Shown in pieces: positions 35,201 through 49,198 of a stretch of 64,000 nucleotides of DNA (within the stretch, counting starts at the first letter, position 1; every line of letters starts with the position of its first letter). This DNA comes from Allacma fusca (taxonomy: Eukaryota; Arthropoda; Collembola; Symphypleona; Sminthuridae), in NCBI GenBank assembly GCA_947179485.1, contig OX359248.1, forward strand, positions 57,174,386-57,238,385. Reading direction: 5' to 3'. A model generated the notes under the pieces. That model was given only the letters and a program-made list of their open reading frames with translations, was not told the origin of the DNA and ran no database searches. Position numbers and translations under genes: made by a program.

Positions 35201-38018
35201 TTTGCGGAACGAGCGAATTGTGTGATTGGAATGTTTGAGCTCCCTGTGTGACTGTGCTGTCATAAGCGAAAATGTTTATTCCCTGTGACGTTTATGAGAG
35301 AAATTCAGGTCATGTTTCTGATTCCAAATCCCAAGAATGGACAAAGTTTTCCAATGTCTCCTCAAATACAATCACACTCAACACTCACAGCTCGCGTCGG
35401 GAAGGGAAGGAGTGAACGCAAGTGTTACTCTTCCATCTCCACCAAATTCTCAAGGACACACGCTACAACGGCCTCTCATCCCTCTCTCCGCCAAATTCAT
35501 TAACTCTCCCGAAACATCCATCAAGGGTCATGGCTTCAGACCTGGAATAGCATTCCATTCCCATTCTTAACAACGTTTATGATTGAAACATCTACATACA
35601 GTAAGGTGTAATTAGTTATAACGGCTATCCCTTTATTACAACAAGTGACCATGCACTGACGTCTCCTATCCTCTCTTAAATGTGTATGCATTTCCGTTTA
35701 GTAAACCAGAAGCTTCCCAAACATTTGTCCTCTTATAAAGACACTGCTTTGGGAAGCGACTATTGTTAGGACAGGTCGTCCGCTCTTATAAAGGGATCTC
35801 TTATGAAAGATATGAAAGGATAACGTCTCATTTTCTCTAGCAAAGCGAAAGTTAATATTGAGATAAATGGTCCAAATACGGATTTTTACCCTTTTATGTA
35901 AAAAGTTGTTTGAAGGGGGTCGTGAGTGATGAGCGCAAACTGTAGAAGTAGTTTCTTGTAACTACGGGGTTGGATCCGAGGAGGATGAAAGGAAGAAAAT
36001 CATGGGTTTGACTGAGTCCGTGCCGTTTTATAGGAAATGGGCTGAGCATTTGTGAAGAGATTCAATTTCCGGTCAATTTTCACCTCTGGAAACAAGCCAC
36101 GGGCGTAAATGATCAATTACCTTTGATTTCAAAGGGTAATGTTGGGAAAGGAGGAGGGGGAGAGTTGTGGCTCAAAGTCGCGCACAAGTCATTCGCATTG
36201 GGTAGGATGAAGACGTTCCTAATGGATCTTTTCGATTAGGCCAATTAGTCCAGGTTACATGGCACGAGGGAGTCATAAATCAAAACTGAATTTCCAAATG
36301 GCTCTCTCATCCTGATTGCTCCAAAGGCCCATAATGTTACAGCTCAGTACTGTAATCACTCTTTATCCAAGCCTCACCTTCAGCTTTACCTGGCCAGGGG
36401 CTGGCCAAAGCTCTAAATTCCAGTCAGCACGCAATTTCCAATCTATCTTCCACAGTTTTAAGGACTGGTACGAAGTTTCTCCTAAATTTTTATTGCAACT
36501 GAGACCAAATTCTTGAAAACTTGTATTCATGTACCATACCTTTTAAATAATAACAACAACGACATGGCGATAATGTTCTTAAAAGCTGGGATTCCTAAAA
36601 GAGCTGGTCCAAATACATACATGTTTAGTTACAATAACGGAACTTATAAAAAGTTGAAAACATTTGCCCACAATTCTAACAAGTAATGATACATACATTT
36701 ATTTGAAGTGTCTCTTCAGTGCAGTGTAACTGGTTCGGTGGTGGAACCATTTTTCAATTATAAATTTCATATAAGGTTGTAAAGCCATTTAATACAAATT
36801 ATAATAGAAAGTAAATACTGAGTCGTATAGTAATTACACGTACAGAAATTTAACAAAATAACCCCGCATTTTCTGAACAGAAAATATTCAATAATAATAA
36901 ATTCAAGTTGTAATATTACGGTTTGACTGTACTACTTTGCCGGAGACGTGTCATTGGCGGTCATTAAACCGATCGTACGGTTATGATTGTCCTTTTCTGA
37001 GACGAAGCAAGGTCTGACGCATTGACCTGTGAGAACTGATTGTGAAAAATGATCGCTAATGCACTCCTTGCTTGTCAGAGAATGATGGATCCGAATTTTT
37101 CTGGGTTACGAACCCTTAATATTGCATTAAACATGAGAAACTTCTTCCTCTGCGAAACTTTTTTCTCAAAATCCACCCCATAGTTTCTCCCCTTTCCACT
37201 TGAAATCGCTCCATTCCTGTTTAGCATTAAAACCATAATTTTGGGCTGAATGGCAAAAATTGGAAAAATAAAGTAATTATTTGGACGCACTAATTTATTT
37301 CTTAGTTTTTTCTCTTCTATTTCAAAATTTCGTTTTTTTTTTGTAGCGAGAAAAAGTGCTTGTGTAAGATATTATTTTACATTGGGGCAAGCAAATGTCA
37401 ACATTGTCAAAATGCTAAAAATGTTTAGAATTTAGCTTATTTCCAGGAGACTTCAACAAGCAGTGTTGATTCTAGAGAAATTTCTGTTATAAGTTCATAT
37501 TGACTTGTAACAAAATTTAATCCCGATATTGATTCCTTGGGAAAAAATGAATTTTTGTGGTATCTATATTTGGTTTTTCTTATTGTTAGGGCTGCTGTCA
37601 TAGCGAAGGTTAACTGTACTGAAATTGGAGGGAAATATCTACGTGAAGGAAAACATTGACTTTGGAAAGGGGAGATTGGGCTTATGCAGGAATTGGAGCC
37701 TGAAGGGTAGGAAATGTGGGAAACAAGTTTAAACAACATTGGAAATCAGTGGGAGAGAAAGGAAAGCAATTGTGTTTGAATGTGGGACGGAAATAACATT
37801 CTTTGCACCTCATCCATTTTCAGATACGCAGATTCCATCATTCAAAAGAAGAAACAGCTTCGGAAAAACTTTTTATTCAAAGTAAACATTCATATGGCAA
37901 AGCTTTCCAAGGAAGTCAGTCTTCCAAAAAAATCCCATAACCGTCAATTTCCCACAACATATTATCTCTCACCTGCTCAATTTACTCTCCATGCCAAACT
38001 AACATTGACTTGCTCATG
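32230..38018. other. Non-coding DNA with scattered MITE ends
   Basis: Opening-type MITE ends occur at about 33,119 (CAGTGCACTCCCC) and 35,599 (CAGTAAGGTGTAATTAGTTA). Paired partners were not assigned. Open frames are short and without motifs. Confidence 0.55.
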
Positions 38019-38163
38019 GAGTACACTGTCGTTATAAGGGCTTCAGTTAGCAAACCTGGCAACAGATTAATCGCGTGTTCCAATAACGAGAAACATTTAC
38101 AAAGGCAGATTTTTCTCTAAGAAAAACGTTTTCAAGGTAGTCCAAATTAACGAGAATTTACTG
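38019..38163. mobile_element. 145-bp MITE-like element
   Basis: The left end, GAGTACACTGTCGTTATAAG, and the right end in reverse complement, CAGTAAATTCTCGTTAATTT, fit the same terminal pattern. Neither flank is TA, so the copy is older or misbounded. Confidence 0.45.
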
Positions 38164-38970
38164 CATAATGCAGATAAGAAACTGAAATTCAAAAATTGAA
38201 GTTTAGGTAAATGTTTCTATGTGTGAAGTTGACGCGTTTTCGGGAAACACAATTTGTAGTGTTACCATAGAATTTTGATATAAAGTAAATGTTTCTGTCA
38301 GACTGAGAATGTACTAGAATTGAATGGTACAGTATACCCTTGTTATATTAGAAGGCTTTAAATATTACTGAAACATCTAACATTAACATTGGGCTATATT
38401 TTAGCTCTAGAATAAAAACAATTTAATTTGTATTTTAAAAATGTATGGGACGTACATATGTACATTTTTTGGAATTGGAAAGCAAACACGAAAAAAATAA
38501 AGCCGCCGTTCAAGTGAGGTTTTGGATTTTACACATGCCCGTTATAAAAGATATTTAAGATTTGCACTACACGAGTACTTTCGTGTACATACAATTTACT
38601 TGACCTCAATCCTCTCCCTTGCCTTTCCTTATTTATAGGCCAGGAATAGGGCAATTTGCTAAATGCGTTCTCGCATATACAAACATAGACCTGGATCAAT
38701 ACCCTTAAAATATGCTCTTCACTCAAAGGGGAATTTTCAACTGTCATAAATGCCAATCCATTACTTGAGAACTCAGTCTTTCTTTACGGGCACAGCTACC
38801 AAATTTCTCCTTTTCAAATTTACTTTTACTTTCTCCAGCCTAACCAGCGTTACCTGTGTTTCTTCTCATCTCATACCTCTCAAACGCATAAATGTACAAC
38901 CCTTGAAGAAGAGAGCCAGTGCACTGCATACAGTACAACCTCGCTAAACGGATCCTTCTTATTAGAACTT

Positions 38971-39215
38971 TTACTTGAGACACAAATTATGTCCCGTCCC
39001 ATCGGTACAAATTTGCTGTCCCGTCCAGTCCCGATTATCTATGGGGACAATTTTTCTGACAAGTCTCGAAAAATGGGACATCGCGCCAAAATTTCCGTTC
39101 CGTCTCGAACCTTTATTCCAATACAATCGTCCTCGGTTATGTCTCGAAAATCGGGACACCGTTGAATTACTGTCCGACGTGGATGGAGAAGTGATTTTGG
39201 CAGTCTCGAAATCAT
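38971..39215. repeat. Block of iterated GTCCCG / GTCTCGA words
   Basis: GTCCCG, GTCTCGA and the reverse form CGGGAC/GGGACA recur about ten times in roughly 200 bases, on both strands. A MITE-type end (CAGTACAACCTCGCTAAACG) opens just left, at 38,931. The open frames here are by-products of the repetition. It could be subterminal repeats of an unknown DNA transposon. Confidence 0.55.
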
Positions 39216-42200
39216 TCAGTACGTAAATAATTCTAGAATAAGTGCTGCATTTTCCAAGTATTTCATGGAAAAGTGTTTATGAGAAATTTATGTATCGATT
39301 AATTATAAATTTATAAAATTATTTACAAATCGGCGGTGATGAAGGAAAATGGTTAAGATGTATATATTTTTCTAATTGAAAGCAATTCGACATCAATGCA
39401 GTTTAAACAAAACAAATTCTACTTGCATGAATTTAAAAAAAAATAAAATTGATTACATTGTCTTTTGACCTATGGTATGCAATTTCTACGGGAAAAATTT
39501 ATTGCAAACTTCCTGATTATCTGAGGAGACTTGATTTTAATAGTGGGAAAAAATGTTCAACAACATTTTTGGTTGCCATATTAAATGTTTCTGTGTTTAA
39601 GACGATCTTATAATAGAAGTAAAGGTTTGCCTAGTTTAGAGATTGTCATATAATAGCTGATGATAGTATTAGAATAAACACTTGGAAGAACTTGGTTTTA
39701 TTAGAATCCAACTTTTTAAAGGGATGCTTCAGAGCGAGTGTATACTGTGTCGTTATTTACATCGAAATAAAATTTTGACGGTGACGAGACCAAATGGAAG
39801 AGTAGGACGGAAGAAGCCGAAGATTAAACTAATTGTCAGATTTGAAGAAAACAAGGAAGGATTTGATATGGATGTGTTGGAAAAGGAGGCAGAGGGAGAG
39901 ACTGAGAGATTTGAGGAGAGATAAGACTGAGTGAGAGCGTGAGGCAGATAAATGAATATTTCATGAGGAGAGATATTTTGATACACCTTTGCCCGCTTCT
40001 CCCCACAAGGATAACAGGGACAATAGGATGAATATTTATGTGCTTGAAATCTGCCTGGAAACTTGATCCACTGAAAGTTCCCAGCGTAACTTCCTTTCTG
40101 TGTGAGAAAAGGGAGACGAGACAAACACGTATACATTTAAAGGAGTGAACGGAAAAACAAGCTTTTAATACATTACATATGTATGAACACAGGAGAAAGC
40201 TCCTGGTGAAAGTCTTGCTTCGAAAACTCCTTTTCATTAGCAAACACATTTTTTCTGGGTCGCACTTCATTATTTAATTCGTACATCTCCTGTCGGTGTA
40301 TAGGGGGCTCCAAACCCGCACCCAGCCATGCTTTCATACAATTTTATTAGTACAAGCAAATATATTTTATGCAGTTTTCTCGAACACTTACAATTCTCTA
40401 TATTAAGAAAAATTCAAGTTTGAAGTTCACATAATACTGCTGTGTTTTCATACCTTATAGTAAAACAGGTTAGTTTTTCATACCCACTCTATTGCATTCA
40501 CAAACAAATTGATGAAAACTATTACCTGTTTTGCAAAATTTGAACGAAACTTGGAGCAATATTTTTAAAAACTTAATGGAAACAGCAAACGCAAATGTAT
40601 GTTACAGTTTCTTAAGAATAGTTTATTAATCATACTTGAGTTAACTTGGCCAGAACATTTGGTCCAACATTTAATATCTGTATTGAAACAGTGCCGTAAT
40701 TTTACGGAATAAAGATTTTGAAATGTGCCATTATTGAAAAAAAACTAACTATTATTTTAGACAATTTGTTTTCGCATATTCATTTTCTACGAGATTCCGT
40801 TTAAAAAGTATCAATTACAAAATGCAAATGTTACTTTCTACAATTTAGCCAACAATGAATGAACTTTGAAACATTCTTGAAACAAATACGTTGAACTTTT
40901 CTTAGAAATTTTACCACACGCTTGGTTTCTCCTTGCTTGAATTGATGAACTATTTTCTCCACTTTTACTTGCTTGCATAAAGATGGGGACTACCAATATC
41001 TACATTTTCTTAGTAACCTATGACATTAAGATAAATATGGATATAGAATTCATTCTGTTTTCACAGGGTGTTTTAGTTATGGGTTTAAAGTTAAATTGAA
41101 TATCAACAATTAGTAGCAATTTATTGCGTATTTTTACACTGGTTGTGTTTTTAATTACAAAAATAACAAGACAAAATTTCCAAATATGTAGAAAGAAATG
41201 AAATTTGGAACTAAGGGTTGAAGGAAACACAATTGAAATGTTTTAATAGATACAACAGTTTTAATGGGTACATTTTGTTAGCAATTTTTGTTGATGAGTT
41301 GTGAAGGTATTTTAATTTTTTAAAAACATTTTTACAATGTCTATCGAACTTAACATACCCTTAAGCTGTTACCAGCCAAGGGGTGCTGCAATTTTGACGA
41401 TTGAAAGTAATGACACGTTCGTGTTCGCACTTTTGGTACTGGAAATAAATTTAAAGCCAGAATTATTCCAATTAAGTACCTTGCCCTCTTGATAACAATC
41501 CAAACGTATTCACAAAAGCGGAGTATCGTTATATAAAATTTTTTAGAATTTTGGGAACCGGAGTCGGAAAGGAGGAATTCAAGCTTTGTGACATTTTCCA
41601 ACCGCAGTATCTCCAATGACGCATTTTCAAAGCGAGAAATGGGAGAAAGATGAAAGATGTGAGAAATTTATGATTTCTCAGCCATTAACATACGATTACA
41701 ATATGAATGGTTACATGAGAACAAATAAGGTGCTGAAGACAGGAAAATCGGATGAGAACCCCGAAGCTGTCGCCATAGTTCCAAAGGCAGCAATGATGCA
41801 TGGCTTCAAACACAAAGCTATTTAATCTCTAGAGCGTTTTCTGCCCTTTTACCGTACATTTTCGCGTCTCCGTCAAAAATTGTCTGTCTCTCAAACCCCA
41901 ATATTTATAACCCCTTAATTAATAGATTTTCTATGAGGAGAAAGCGGGCTAGTGTTATCAACCCAGTTGACTTACATAGGTGAATTTTTGCATAAAAAGT
42001 ATTTCAGTGGCGGTTTTTCCCTTTTCAAAATTCTCCTCCGCCCGCATCCACGTACGCATTTTATATTTCCGCTCCCTTTTCAAATCACTTTTCAGAGCCA
42101 TTTTGGGAAAAGCATTGACGTTGGACATGTGCTACATTAATTTCTCCTTTCATTTCCGGAACCATATTTTCCTTCATGTACAGTTACGTTTTGGTATAAG

Positions 42201-44281
42201 GCGTCCCATTAAAATGTTTTTGAAACCCGAATAGTTGCGCAGATTTTGTGGCAAAAGTACTTGGAAAAATTCCTGTCTACTTCTGCCGTATTATGTTTGC
42301 CAATTAATAGCTCACGTCTGCTTAAGGGTCAACATTTGCTTTTAAGGGTGTTAACATAGGGTGATTGCACTGTACTTGAATGTGTCTATGGGAATTGTGC
42401 TGAACCAAATAGGTTTACATTTCCGGTGATTCGCGCATTCTGGAGGGGAAATGAAGCCATTTTAATACCTACAATTACTTTTAATACGGTAGAACCACTT
42501 TATAATGGACTCTACTAATGCCATTCATTTCTTGCAACTAGGTTCCGAATACTTTAAAGGCATACGGTTGACAGTTTACGCTTGAAGAGGATTTTGTTTC
42601 CAGAATTTACATTTTTAAGGTTGTTTTGTTACCAATTTTTTCTTCTTGCCGTTAGGTCTTATCTTTAGACACTGTTATCTCTAATCTGACATCAAGATCG
42701 TTCATATTTCTTTTGAAATTTGTAAGAATGTATAGCAAACATGTGTTATTTATAATTATTAAAGGTTCTGAAATTTGCTTGTACCTTTTCGAGACGTCTA
42801 TAAACTGGATCTACTGCACATGTTCTTCGGGTTACAGTCCAGTATCGATAGATGAGACAATTTTAAGGGAGGCTTGTCATTAAAGCGGAGATATAGATAT
42901 TCATCAGTGTCCCTTTCTACGTAACAATTTTAATGTATTTCCTGGCACGAGACTGTAGAATACATCCTCATCCTCAACTAGGTACTTTTATAGGAGAGCT
43001 ATTTTGATTCCATAATGCTTTGAATTTTATGGAACGTAAGGGGGATCCTGGGATTGAGGATGAGGATAAATTCGGTTGAATCAACTACAAAGTGAATGTT
43101 TAGGTTTCCAGGACACTTATTCAGCTTATTGGACAAAGTGTTTAAGAACTATGAGACCCTGAAGACTTTCCGCTTCCTTTCACATGCCTCCCAAATATGG
43201 ACTTTATTTCCGGGATTCGGAAAAGAAATAGTGAATTCTGGGATGTGGTAAAAAGTTGATGAGAGATAAACAAACGATGATAGTTTCAGGTGGAAAGGAC
43301 TTGATGGAGTGTCTCCTGGTTGTGGCACTTGTAATCCTAACCAGGACGAAATTCAAACGAATGCCTTTGATAGGACCTGTGTCGAGTATTTTGAGTATGC
43401 AAAGTCCTTTATCCAGCTGTTGGAGAAGTTTTGTCAGTGAATCAAGTGCGTCCGTAGTCCTTATACAGTAAACCCATTATTTCAAGGAGGTCCGAAAGCA
43501 CTGAAATTTGCCTACTATGTGAAATAAAGAGATGTCCACCATACATGTTAAATTTGAGCGCATTCGCATTCGTCCCAATATTCATTTCTTGTCTTATAAG
43601 AATTTCGCTACTTTTAAGTATTAGAGAACGTTCAAACCAATATGGGCCGAGCAGGAGACAAATTCCATCGTAGGAAAATTTAGCCGATCGGTATGGTGAA
43701 AGTTGCCTAATTATCAAAACAGTATTTTAAAATAAATAATGACTTTGACAAGAAAACATTTTACACTTTAAAGTCGGCAACGAGTTGACAAGTATTCAAT
43801 TTCTTCACACTTGAATCTCCAACACAACCCAACCGTAATTATTTTCCATTTGAACAATTGAGGTATAGTCCAGCTTGCTGGCTCAATCAGGACACTCAGG
43901 TATTTTGATTCGATCGTAACTCACAATTATAATTTTAAAAGTTTTCAGCAATATGTTTAGTAACTTATACTAATCTACGACCTGCAAAGATCAGTTACCT
44001 AATACATTGTAGGCACAACATCACTGGTTTTCAAGAAATAACAAAGCTGGATTCTAGCAGCGTACAGTGAACCAACTACACAACCCACGGAAATGAAACA
44101 AATAGCCATCTCATCACTTTATCTTATTTTTGTATTTATATTGTATTTTTTATCAATCACTATGCCAGTAAAGTAAAATCTACTTTTGGTAATATGTATA
44201 TTTAATCATACAACAAATCTACGGAACAAAGAAAATAAAACAACAAACCAACATTTAACGTCACTTCTTATTCAAAACGAA

Positions 44282-44307
44282 CACTGCACAGCCAGTGATT
44301 GCTGGCT
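44282..44307. repeat. Hairpin-containing short repeat, copy 2
   Basis: This matches 19,761-19,786 at 24 of 26 bases; the two changes shorten the stem to 6 bp. A shorter relative (CCAGCTTGCTGGCTC) lies near 43,872. The flanks do not match, so the shared unit is short, perhaps the end of a mobile element. Confidence 0.6.
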
Positions 44308-46320
44308 CAACAAGGCAAATGTAATTTGGAATGGCAGTAAATAGTTACACCCAATAGCTAGCTGTCCAGTGCTATAGTCATCGATGCGTCTAGAGCGCGC
44401 AAATATCCACTCGCTTAAAATTAGGAGAGAGGATTTCCCGAAAGATTAAATATCTCAAGTGTCCGAAATCAACATACCTGCTCAAGATTGTGAGTGACTA
44501 TTAATATAATGGGAATGACTAATAAGAAATAAAAACAAGTGTGTATTGTGTATGTTAAAAATATGCTATTGCACTATTTAGCTATAGATATACTTTTCAG
44601 GCTTATTTAAATTCAGCACTTAATTATGGAATTATTATTTTCCGAAATATTAAATACAATTCACAAGCCGATTAATTAAATAGATACATTTCACAATAAG
44701 TGATCATCTAATTCATTAATACTTGAAGTTCACATTGCAGTCACATTCAAGTCATTTTCAGACATCTCATTCTGATTGGTGCCATTATCGTATTGCAAAA
44801 AGCTTTATTGAAATGTTACTTCGTCACTAGATTTTTTTTGGAATTTGATTGCTTTAAACCACGTCACTCTCCTCAGATTTCACATTGTCTCGTAAAACAC
44901 AAATTTGATTTCGTTTGGAGGTATCAGTAAATTTCAGTGTTTGGTACCTGCGAAGAGTGTTACATGTGAATGCCTGTATAGGCTTGTATGTACGTGTTCA
45001 TTCTATAGTATTCAAGACATCAAGACAAAAACATGAAGATAAAATTATTGATGATTATTTTGTTTCATGTATTTTATTTGGTATTTTGCCAGCGAGTAGG
45101 ATTTGCATAGCTCTGATTGCCTCCTAATCTGTCCGAACCCCTGTAATAAATCGGTTCCTTGTAATAATGTTCTATCAGTAATGTACTGCGCAAGACATCA
45201 TAAGCCCACACTTAATTTTCACTATGTGTGGCATAGACAAATTAACAGATACATATCTTCGTCCATAAACTATAACGCAGTACACAGTGTAACGACGCCT
45301 TTGTAATGTATTAATTGTGTGTATAATAATAATAAATTGTATTTAGTTCTCTTATTTGGCCTTAACCCCGACAGCGTTAATGGTTTTGAACTTACAATGT
45401 GTAAACACAACGTGGTAATTGTCTTCATCTTAATTAGTATTACAGAGATGTAATGAAAAAGTCCTTGCTCCTTTTATTGGGTTCTATCTCAATGTTCTAC
45501 TGTAAAAAGGAGTAAATTACGGATAGAACAAACGTTATTCATGCATGGAGCGTACATTCATTATAACGTACACTCTCAGGCTAATTATTTTCCTACACTG
45601 TACACTAAGCGTTAAATGCACAATCTCCAAGCTTCCTGTAAATGGAGCTAAGGAAGGAAAAATCTGCTGTAGCAAAATATCGAGTTTATTGACATCCGCA
45701 CTACAACGATAGTAGTGTGTATAGTGGTGTTAGCGAGTGATTATTAAGGGCAGGTCTAACAGGAGCTATGTATTTTGGGGAATAGAGATGAGTGTGTGGT
45801 GAAGGATTGGTGTGATTTGGGCGGAAGTATTGAAGATGTGGAAAGAGACGGAGAATGACATTAGACCCGCTCTCTCACCCCATTACATTACATTCTCACT
45901 GTACTTGAGCCTGTTACAAGGTAATCCACTTTCGCTTACCGGTTCAAGTTCTCTCGGCCATGCGAGTCTCACGCAGGTGACAAATAGCCCATTTTCTCAA
46001 GCGGAAACGAATCTCAAGTGCCCAATCCGACAAATAACAGATTTATTTCTCAAGTCCGGCTCGAGATAACTACAGTACAATTATGTTATAGCCTCCCTCT
46101 ACAAAACTTCTCAAGACCCATTTATAACGGCCGTTTCTCCACGTCCCTTACAGACACCTCACATTACTGAATGCTGTTACAAAAGAGCGGTTTCTTATGA
46201 AACCAGGCCGTTGTAAATAGATTGAAAGTGTATTGATTCAGTCAAGCTTACAATTAGCTAGAACTCCCCTTTTAGCATTTCCTTTCTATGTAACCATTAC
46301 AGCATGCAATTCCGAAACCC

Positions 46321-46346
46321 TGCATCTTGCATCCTGCATCTTGCAT
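46321..46346. repeat. 7-bp tandem repeat (TGCATCT/C)
   Basis: TGCATCT, TGCATCC, TGCATCT and a partial TGCAT follow each other. It is a short microsatellite with nothing else recognised nearby. Confidence 0.8.
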
Positions 46347-48050
46347 ATCCTGGCCCTTATAAAAAATCTATAAGGAACCCGTTTTCAACAAAACCTCATT
46401 ATGAGAGACCCCGTTTATGAAAAACGTATTTTCGTAGAGGCAGAAATATCTACTTTCATTTCGATTTTTTGATATCACAGGACACGATTTAAGGAGTCAC
46501 TTGCCGTCACAGTTTACACAGTTGTTAAGAAACTCTGCGGAAGGGTTAACTTCAATAAGGAGTAATGAAGTTCTACAGTGTTGAGGGTGCTGTTATAAGA
46601 TTCTACAGTAATACTGCTCTGCAAAGAAATTCTTCCCCTTCTACGTTCTCTCCATACGTTCTTCTATTTTCTGGAGATTGGACCTTAGGGGCTAGATCAG
46701 GGTGACAAATTTAGGCAATTACAGTAACTCAGCCCCAGTCGTTTGGCCTTGTTTCGAAGTTTCGATACTTCCAACCGATTATTTAACTGGCAGCAATTTC
46801 TTCCATACCTTCAATACACAGTGCAGTCTCCTTATTGCAGTCCCCTGCAGTTATGTAAATAGTTAGTAATATTTGACCCATTAATAGGCTACATGTTTTG
46901 CCGTCAAAATTACCATACCCGTAACGTACAATGTGACTAATAATTAAAGCACAAATACATACATGCAATTATGGGTATCGTTAAACGTACCTAAACTCTC
47001 AATATAACGGAGCTACAAATTTGAAAATGAAGCACAAAGTAGAACAAGGAGAAAATAGAGACGATGTAGCACATGCTGAGGAAAATGTAGGCTCAAGTAT
47101 TCTTTCTAAGAGAGTACAAAGTGAGCTCTCCATTGCAGGAACTTCCGTATAGGAGTTTTCTATATAAGGGCAAATAAGTATATTTTCAGCATTACCGTTT
47201 TTTACAAATACAAATTATGTACTACAAATTTGTTCGTTTTGTTGTGTTCTTTCTAAAATGAACAAAAGTAGAACAATTTAGCATTGAATTATAAAGAGGC
47301 AAAGAGTTTTTCATATCACGAATTTGATAATTTAAAACTGGATTACGTGATAACATGATAGAAACAAACTGTTTCCACAAAAGGCTTATATCTGGCGACC
47401 ACTAAAAGTTGATACTTAAGACCAGAAACCTTGTTAGCTGCAGACACCTGTGTTTCGTCCTATTTGGGACTCGTCAGTACAGCGCAAACAGAAAAAAATG
47501 ACTAGCGACTGACTTCGTGAACCGTCAGTGGCAGAATGAAGATTGACGTAGAAAATAAAAATATTATTTTCTCAACTTCAATTGCTGCTCGAAATAATTC
47601 AATGTTTGTTTTTTTGGAAAAGAGATGGTTACATCTCAATATCCATGGTGCTCAACGGAGCAGCTATTTACAAAACTTTAAAAGCATTGAATTGTTCACC
47701 AAGTTTTGTTGTATGTTTTGAACAGCCCGTAGATTTATTTTCTAAATATCTAGAAAAACGTTAGATAGTTGACAAACTGTTATTGGGCAAATATGACGTG
47801 TAGGTAAAATTCTTGTTGTTGTTGTTATTGGAAAATGTTTTCAAGAGGGGGTCTATTTTAGTAAGAATGTACTGTATGTAATAATCTACGAGGTATGCTT
47901 TGCATTTATGTATATGCGCACTGTTCGAGCGAGACACCACTTTAAAAATATGCGTTTGTGGAACTTGTGTGTGGTAGTTATTAATGGGTCTTTACCTATA
48001 GCTAAAATGCTATCATTAATAACGTAAATACATGTAGTCTTCCTTACGTA

Positions 48051-48199
48051 CAGTAAACTCTTGCTATAAGAGCACCTGCTAGAGGAACACAATTTCAGAG
48101 GAAAAAATTTACTGTGAGGAAATTAAGATATATGCAGAAATATTACTCGGAGTAAAAGACCCCCCATAATGAATGTGTCTGGCTAACAAGAGTACACGG
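48051..48199. mobile_element. 149-bp MITE-like element
   Basis: The left end, CAGTAAACTCTTGCTATAAG, preceded by TA, pairs with a right end whose reverse complement is CCGTGTACTCTTGTTAGCCA. The shared core is GTxxACTCTTGxTA. Confidence 0.5.
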
Positions 48200-48822
48200 A
48201 TTTTTGACTTGAGGAGATAGGAAACCGATATTGAAAAGTTTTGGAGCTGCACACCTACTACTACAATCTTAAATGCGTCAGTGTGAAAGTGAATGAGGAG
48301 AAAACGAGAGGAAAATATTCGGATCTAATGATAACAGCCTTTGCAAGCATTGACGTCCCTTTCAGACGTAAAATTAATGATCACACAAGATGCTTGACAG
48401 AAATGAAGACAAAAGGGGAAAGCCAGATTGCAATTTTTTCCAGGCTCATTTTATCTCTTGTACAAGTGACAGCAATGACACTTGCGTTAAGCTCAAACCT
48501 GGGTTGGAAAAATTTTGATGACCTTTTGACTTTTTATGAATATTTTCAAGAATTTTGATTAAAAATGCATTTGCAAAAATATTGGATTGTTTCCAGAAAT
48601 GTTTTGGGAAAAATGTGTGGGAAATTGTTTGTATATTTGATGACCATCATTTTCTCTAGTAAACTTCTGTAGTTCTATATTTACATTATTCCAAGATTTT
48701 TGGGGAGTCTTGTTAAGCACCCATAGATTTAACCAACCCACGTTTTACCAAAATAATGCCGAAATATTTTGCCGTCCTTACAAGTAATTATGGAACAGTA
48801 ATACCGACCGACCCGTAATTGA

Positions 48823-49198
48823 ACTCGTACTCAAACCGTACTCGAGTATCAAGTACGGTTCCTAAAAAAGTTTTGTAGACCTTATTTTTAGTTACGCCTA
48901 AAATTTATTCAATCAGTATCAAAAACAGCGTATACACGGACGCCTAAAATTTACAATGAGTTCAAATGAATGAACAAACGGGCTCAAGTACTTTTGAATT
49001 TATGTCCTGAACTCGTACTCGTGCTTTGGTGTAAGTACTTTGAATGTCCTCGTACTCGCTCTGATACTCGTTCGAAATAAACTCAAGTTGGAGTACGAAA
49101 ACGGAAACTCGACGGACGAGTACGATTATCAAACTTGAGTTTATACCGTACTCGACCCGTACTCGTACTCGAAACTCGAGTATCTACTCGAACTCGTG
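48823..49198. repeat. Block of iterated ACTCG / CGAGT words
   Basis: About 14 ACTCG and 3 CGAGT occur in 376 bases, often as GTACTCG, densest at the two edges and sparse in the middle (48,860-48,990). That layout suits subterminal repeats flanking a short core. The core contains a repeated CGCCTAAAATTTA word. Confidence 0.65.

Larger units (their letters stand above)
39216..48050. other. Non-coding DNA with scattered MITE ends
   Basis: MITE-type ends occur at about 42,490 (CGGTAGAACCACTTTATAAT), 43,466 (CAGTAAACCCATTATTTCAA), 45,560-45,620, 46,120 and 46,819. The longest frame (144 codons, minus, 39,836-40,270) has no recognised family. No gene found. Confidence 0.55.

Noticed and set aside
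39753-40270. Two overlapping minus-strand frames of 127 and 144 codons
   Set aside because: Low-complexity serine/leucine/proline stretches and no family resemblance; they overlap in different frames.
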